64,000 bases of DNA. Source: Amorphochlora amoebiformis. Lineage: Eukaryota > Cercozoa > Chlorarachniophyceae. Each line of letters opens with the position of its first letter. Position 1 is the stretch's first letter. Shown piece after piece: positions 37,155 through 64,000 of the stretch. Under the pieces are notes generated by a model, which searched no databases, was not told the origin of the DNA, and saw only the letters and a list, made by a program, of their open reading frames with translations. The stretch spans positions 930,001 to 994,000 of the forward strand of contig BAAHQB010000022.1 in the NCBI GenBank assembly GCA_054601695.1, read 5' to 3'. The position numbers and the translations under genes were made by a program.

Positions 37155-37470
37155 TATATATATATAAATATATCTTATTTCCAACCCGTACTTGAATTCC
37201 GACTCTAACCCTAATCTTCGTGAAAAAATACCTAAATATCTCTCACTATCCCTTAACCTAATGTTAGCCGTTCATGCTAGCCGTATCTTAGTTCTTACGC
37301 TAACCCTTTCTCTCTAGTTTCCTTTCTTTTCGCGGAAATGCCTAAGAAAATATCAATACCCTTTAATACTGCATCAATACCCTCTAATACCTGCGTCAAT
37401 ACCCTCTAATACCAGCATCAAAACCCTCTAATACCTGCTCATGTGAGAGTGGTTTCGAGTGTAACCCTTG
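34707..37470 (-). CDS. Unrecognised multi-exon gene with telomeric repeats in its introns, both ends open
   Basis: Exons on the minus strand: 37435-37470, 36997-37059, 36846-36921, 36707-36739, 35441-35486, 35102-35159, 34859-34895, 34707-34738. All junctions are in phase, giving about 113 codons without a stop. Readable segments are [11 protein letters not shown], a hydrophobic stretch [73 protein letters not shown] and [10 protein letters not shown]. The donor of exon 3 is AAGA|GTAGGG, followed at once by TTAGGG repeats on the sense strand. Copies of junction sequence lie beside exons 1, 2 and 8. The family is not recognised. More exons are expected on both sides. The last exon may extend left to about 34600, since that frame stays open. 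Confidence 0.65.
34739..34830. repeat. Three acceptor-side copies beside exon 34707-34738
   Basis: On the minus strand TCTAGGAATTTTCGCA.AAT occurs at the intact exon (34722-34743) and twice more, to its right, at about 34752-34774 and 34783-34806. Each copy has the AG and the first bases of the exon. Confidence 0.88.
34905..36845. repeat. Telomeric repeat blocks in the 34.7-37.5 kb gene
   Basis: CCCTAA blocks on the plus strand: 34935-35070, 35165-35230, 35365-35420, 35862-35895, 35993-36085, 36770-36845. One TTAGGG block: 35505-35560. A CT-rich tract lies at 35680-35790. 35896-35982 has AG|...|GT ends and an open plus frame ([18 protein letters not shown]), an isolated exon-like block. Confidence 0.8.
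37340..37441. repeat. Four donor-side copies of about 22 bp
   Basis: On the minus strand CAGGTATTAGAGGGTATTGA recurs four times beside the donor of exon 37435-37470 (GAGCAG|GTATTAG). Confidence 0.85.
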
Positions 37471-37684
37471 CTTGAACAGGTTTTTGCGAGAAAGACGAAT
37501 AAGGAAAGGGGGGGAGGGGCGGGGAAGAGGAGGAAAAGAGACGCGGAGACCGATTTTGAATATAAGTTAGTGGACGGAGAGAAGGTTGTGAATTCGCGTG
37601 TAAAGATATGTATTTTTTGGTCGGATAGGGTGTGTTGATAGATGTATGTAGATATGTTTGTATTTTTATGTGTGTATATATATT

Positions 37685-37723
<39 letters not shown>

Positions 37724-37754
37724 ATGCAGTTTATGTATGTATGTATATGTCATC

Positions 37755-37792
<38 letters not shown>

Positions 37793-37853
37793 AATATTTA
37801 CACATACATATTCATGTATGTATATATATATATATATGTATGTATATAATATA

Positions 37854-37937
<84 letters not shown>

Positions 37938-38001
37938 TATAAATTTATATGTAAATATATATGTATTTATACGTATAATTAGGATTGTACAATAATTTCA
38001 G

Positions 38002-42308
<4,307 letters not shown>

Positions 42309-43121
42309 TGTAGTAATAAATCTCATCCATCGTGAGCTAAAACTAGAAAAGTGCTGCATGGTTATCGTTTAATATTACTCGAACTTGGAAATAGCTCACA
42401 GCATCCTTATCTGGTACGTCAACCTACCAACGAACACAAGTACACCGGCATTATGAACAGTGACTTGTATACGGCGTATCTAGGTATATCTAGTACATCT
42501 AGTATCTAGGTATATGTAGAGGTACTAGAGGTAGCTTCTAGTACTAATAGTAGTTCCCAGAGCATTCTAGTCAGAGTCTCTCTAGTCTCTAGACTAGCTA
42601 GAGTCTAGTTGTCACTACTAGACTAGTCTAGTACTAGTAGTAGTAGTGGTCGTAGTCTAGCTAGCGCGTATATATATATATATATATAGCTAGTACTAGA
42701 GTAGTAGCTAGACAGATCCATAGTCTAGATAGTAGATCTAGTGGATGTCACTGCTTGGTTCAGTAAAGCCTAGAAGCTGTACCAGTGTAGATTGATCCTC
42801 TCTAGCTCTAAGGCCTCCAGAGTCTATATAAGTCTGCACTATATATCTGCTAGCTAGATCAGAATTATATTATAACTTATTATGAATAGTAGCTACCATG
42901 CAGATTAACGACCGCTGGACCCAGAGTCCTATAAAAATTATTTGATTGTAACTTATTATGAATAGTAACTAGTGTATACAAGATTAACGACCGCTGGACC
43001 CAGAGTCCCAGACCCTACTGGTCACCCTAGCATAGTCTACTTCCCAAATTAGTAAATGATTCATTTTTCTGTTGATTCGGTCAATTTTTTCCGGCATACA
43101 TGGTCCAGCTTACATTGTCTA
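42309..43121. other. Convergent spacer with a dense CTAG island
   Basis: Lies between two gene ends. About 42478-42860 holds dozens of CTAG or near-CTAG tetramers, mixed with TAGTAG. A segment with TAACTTATTATGAATAGTA and AGATTAACGACCGCTGGACC is duplicated (about 42868-42930 and 42946-43008). No coding frame is seen. Confidence 0.75.
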
Positions 43122-43856
43122 TCAACTTTGCCTTTCCCAACTATACACCATCGGTATGACCCCAGCTTGGTTCTCGACGTAGTCCAGGGGTGAAAGAGCA
43201 AAGAGTCCCGCCCGTACTTCTATTCGAGTCCTTATCGCAAGTCTCCTTGATCTATACGTCCTATCCTCGCCATTCTCACCATTCTCTATCTGTGTATCCA
43301 TGGGTTCTCGCCATTCCCATCTGCTGTGAGGCTCCATTGACACCTCGCGCTGATAGTATGGGTCACCGGCCTGAGTGGGAGTGGTGGCCTCAGAGTCGTC
43401 CTCCATAGCACTTGATTTCGTGTGTGCCTGGACATATCTGTGGAAGAGTATAGGAGACAGGATTTTGTTGAGATCCTTTGCGACAGCGCCCAGCGAAGCC
43501 AAATCCTTCTCATTGAAGAAGCACAGAACATTGTGCAGCACGACGTCTCGGATCGCGTAGTGAAGCAACGGAATCGTGAAAGCCCGCTTGCGATCTTCCT
43601 TCTCTATTCTGTGCTCTGGATTCTTTCTTTTCCGAGTCGCAGAGAGCAGCCTGGTAATAAGCCTTCGTTTGAGCCCAACTGTCTTTCTTCTTTCCTGCTT
43701 TTCATCGTAATTCTCCTTGACAAGCGTCCTTCTTCTTCTCTTTGGAGGTTTGTTGCTCAGAGTCATCAATCCAAAAATGTTTGTGACATCAATCTCCTCC
43801 AATGGGCATCGTTGCCGCTTCTTCAGCACGTTCATGCTCCTCCCTGGTAAACGCAC
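43122..43856 (-). CDS. F-box-like protein, intronless
   Basis: A 244-residue open frame with good coding texture in a repeat-free stretch. The N-terminal third is very basic (PPKRRRRT, LKRRLITRLL, RKRKN), which may be a nuclear localisation region. About residues 100-145 fit an F-box: LHYAIRDVVLHNVLCFFNE, KDLASLGAVAKDLNKIL, then SPILFHRYVQ. F-box proteins bring substrates to SCF ubiquitin ligases through SKP1. The C-terminal part is acidic and polar (EDDSEATTPTQ, NGENGED) and has no recognised substrate-binding repeats. A second in-frame Met lies at residue 8. The opposite-strand frame 43422-43850 is probably a shadow. The family call rests on one short motif. Confidence 0.65.
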   Translation of the reverse strand: MRLPGRSMNVLKKRQRCPLEEIDVTNIFGLMTLSNKPPKRRRRTLVKENYDEKQERRKTVGLKRRLITRLLSATRKRKNPEHRIEKEDRKRAFTIPLLHYAIRDVVLHNVLCFFNEKDLASLGAVAKDLNKILSPILFHRYVQAHTKSSAMEDDSEATTPTQAGDPYYQREVSMEPHSRWEWREPMDTQIENGENGEDRTYRSRRLAIRTRIEVRAGLFALSPLDYVENQAGVIPMVYSWERQS

Positions 43857-44099
43857 ATGGGCGCCGAGCCGCCAAGTTTAACTAGGCTACCGCCGCTAGT
43901 GACATCCAATCCCCGGTATAAACGGATATCTGGATATGCAATATATAAAAATGAGATATTATAAGAAATATTATATTAACTATTGTTATCAAGTTATCTA
44001 AATAAAGGATATCTTATATAACAAACCTTGATATCCAGATATTGGCTTCAGAGAACCAACAGCACACCTTCTCTCCCCCCCCCCAAAAAACTAGCTAAA
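43857..44099. promoter_or_regulatory. Divergent promoter between the F-box-like and small membrane protein genes
   Basis: 243 bases lie between two start codons facing outward. Composition is mixed with an AT-rich centre, and there are no telomeric repeats. A C-run (about 44075-44084) and an A-run lie just before the right-hand start. No specific element is recognised. Confidence 0.5.
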
Positions 44100-44590
44100 A
44101 TGAGCTCGAGAGCCTCGCTGAGACTCTTAGTAGTCTCCTGTGGCGTTCTCGCGGCCGGCTTTATAGGGTGGCTAACTTGGAGCTATGTCGCCAGCGAAAA
44201 AGAGCGCAAAAACAAGCCAAAGTGCGGAAGCATTTGGTTTTCTGTTTTGCTTTTCCCTCGTGTTTTTACATGGGAAGGAAGAAAGGAGAATCCAAAGAGT
44301 TTTTTTCCGGGGGGATAGAGAAAAGAGTGACCAGGATTAGTTACCAGGATTAGACAAGGCTTATGGGAGGCTGCAGGGAGAGACACGCACTGAGACGCAG
44401 AATTCTACGGACCCCGATGAACATGGGTAACTTCGATGACATATTCCACCACAGGTTAAAACCGACCGGAACGGATACTATTCGCCCTCCTGGACATGAT
44501 CCCCCGCCTCTCCCCCGACGCCCTGTCCCTCGCAAGCCTGCCCCTCGTCGGCCTAATCGAACCCGGAGCACACGTCGACCGGTAGCCTGA
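44100..44590 (+). CDS. Small single-pass membrane protein, 2 exons
   Basis: Exon 1 44100-44221 and exon 2 44377-44590 join in phase (AA|G) across a 155-bp GT...AG intron. The product is about 111 residues. Residues 8-30 form one hydrophobic segment (LRLLVVSCGVLAAGFIGWL) followed by a basic stretch, so the N terminus is a signal anchor or an inner-membrane segment. The rest is hydrophilic: RILRTPMNMGNFDDIFHH, then a Pro/Arg-rich tail (PPPLPRRPVPRKPAPRRP). Its size and layout resemble small assembly or subunit proteins of organelle membranes, but no family is recognised. Without splicing, exon 1 reads on to a stop at 44318. Confidence 0.6.
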
Positions 44591-59969
<15,379 letters not shown>

Positions 59970-60161
59970 GTACATAAGGTACTTGTAATTATATGTGCAT
60001 GTATCCATGATATATATATATATATGTGTGTGTATGTGTGTGTACATATATTTACATATATATATATATATATACACATATTATATATGTAATATATACG
60101 TTAATATAAATATATAATCTTAGATAGCTTTTAATACTAAAAATAATATGATCATAGTATA

Positions 60162-60208
<47 letters not shown>

Positions 60209-60820
60209 TATAATATGAACAAGAGAATTACTAGATATGTATAAGAAATATGTACAATCTAGACAGCAGATTTACTAGATAATATATATATATATATATA
60301 CCTATATTTATATACATATATTATGATATATCTAGATATATCCATAACTAATTAAATATTATTAGGCATTCTCTTCAGAAAAAGCTTAATTAAAGGAGAG
60401 ATATACCAGATAGATATATTCCAGATATGAGTAGAAAACAGAGATACTAGAGATAGATATTCTTCATAGCTTTTAGTTACTATGACCATGACCGTTTGTT
60501 CAACCCGAGAAAATCATCGTTATAATACTTACTAATTAGTAAGTAATATTACGTATAACTATAGCTAGATACCAGTAATCTAGGTAATATTACGTATAAT
60601 TTAATTATAGCTAGATACCGTATACTGTAGGCTCTATTCTATATACTGTGACACTACTCGTTTAATCCACTTAATTATCGATTAAGTCAACATATGCATG
60701 ATCCGGATGATAAATCTAGTAAATTATTGTGAATCAACTCCTAGAGCTTGAAATTACCAGAATTACTTTTAGATATAGATCTAGATACTAGAGATAATTC
60801 GAGAAGACAGTTTTGATCTA
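59970..60820. other. Convergent spacer, AT-rich with CTAG/TAGATA words
   Basis: Two genes end here. About 60230-60800 is rich in CTAG, TAGATA and TAATATTACGTATAA repeats (two copies near 60545 and 60586). No coding frame. Confidence 0.65.

Positions 60821-64000
<3,180 letters not shown>

Noticed and set aside
43422-43850. Plus-strand frame opposite the F-box-like gene
   Set aside because: Shorter, no recognised motif, and the minus-strand frame has an F-box pattern and a clean start beside a divergent promoter.

Overview
This window is nuclear DNA of a eukaryote, most likely a protist or alga. The species cannot be fixed from the sequence. Evidence is spliceosomal introns with GT...AG ends, a mitochondrial-type IBA57 gene with a presequence, a DH-PH Rho exchange factor and a GH38 alpha-mannosidase. 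Interstitial TTAGGG/CCCTAA blocks imply a TTAGGG-type telomere. Most bases are (TA)n, CCCTAA, (CT)n and (TG)n repeats. The long YIYIYI, NPNP/RVRV and SLSLSL reading frames are repeats, not genes. The real genes are mostly cut into exons of 30-180 bases sitting between repeats, so few open reading frames show them.

Layout. 1-17562 (+): the C-terminal 26 exons of a lysosomal-type alpha-mannosidase, 533 codons in one unbroken phase chain. 17563-20056: convergent spacer with a CTAG-rich island. 20057-21464 (-): two-finger C2H2 protein, 5 exons. 21593-24147 (-): protein with two GAF-like domains, 14 exons, many with introns of only 31-97 bases. 24148-24369: divergent promoter. 24370-25482 (+): intronless IBA57. 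25483-28154: spacer. About 28155-32479 (+): unrecognised Cys-rich protein. About 34707-37470 (-): unrecognised gene whose introns hold telomeric repeats. About 38002-42308 (+): unrecognised gene, C-terminal part. 42309-43121: convergent CTAG-rich spacer. 43122-43856 (-): intronless F-box-like protein. 43857-44099: divergent promoter. 44100-44590 (+): small one-pass membrane protein. 45826-about 59969 (+): RhoGEF with DH and PH domains in at least 21 exons. 59970-60820: convergent CTAG-rich spacer. 60821->64000 (-): C-terminal end of a membrane protein.

The most unusual feature is how introns are built. Beside many exons the intron carries one to many partial copies of the exon-intron junction, separated by (TA)n. 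Copies of the exon's 5' end plus acceptor lie upstream of the intact exon. Copies of its 3' end plus donor lie downstream. The polarity holds in genes on both strands. Telomeric repeats act as intron filler and directly form several splice sites (donor GTTAGGG, acceptor CCCTAG).

The genes have unrelated roles: glycoprotein breakdown, Fe-S cluster assembly, transcription, GTPase signalling and others. Nothing suggests an operon or a mobile island. All exon models come from reading splice sites, phase and family motifs by eye. No search or transcript data were available.
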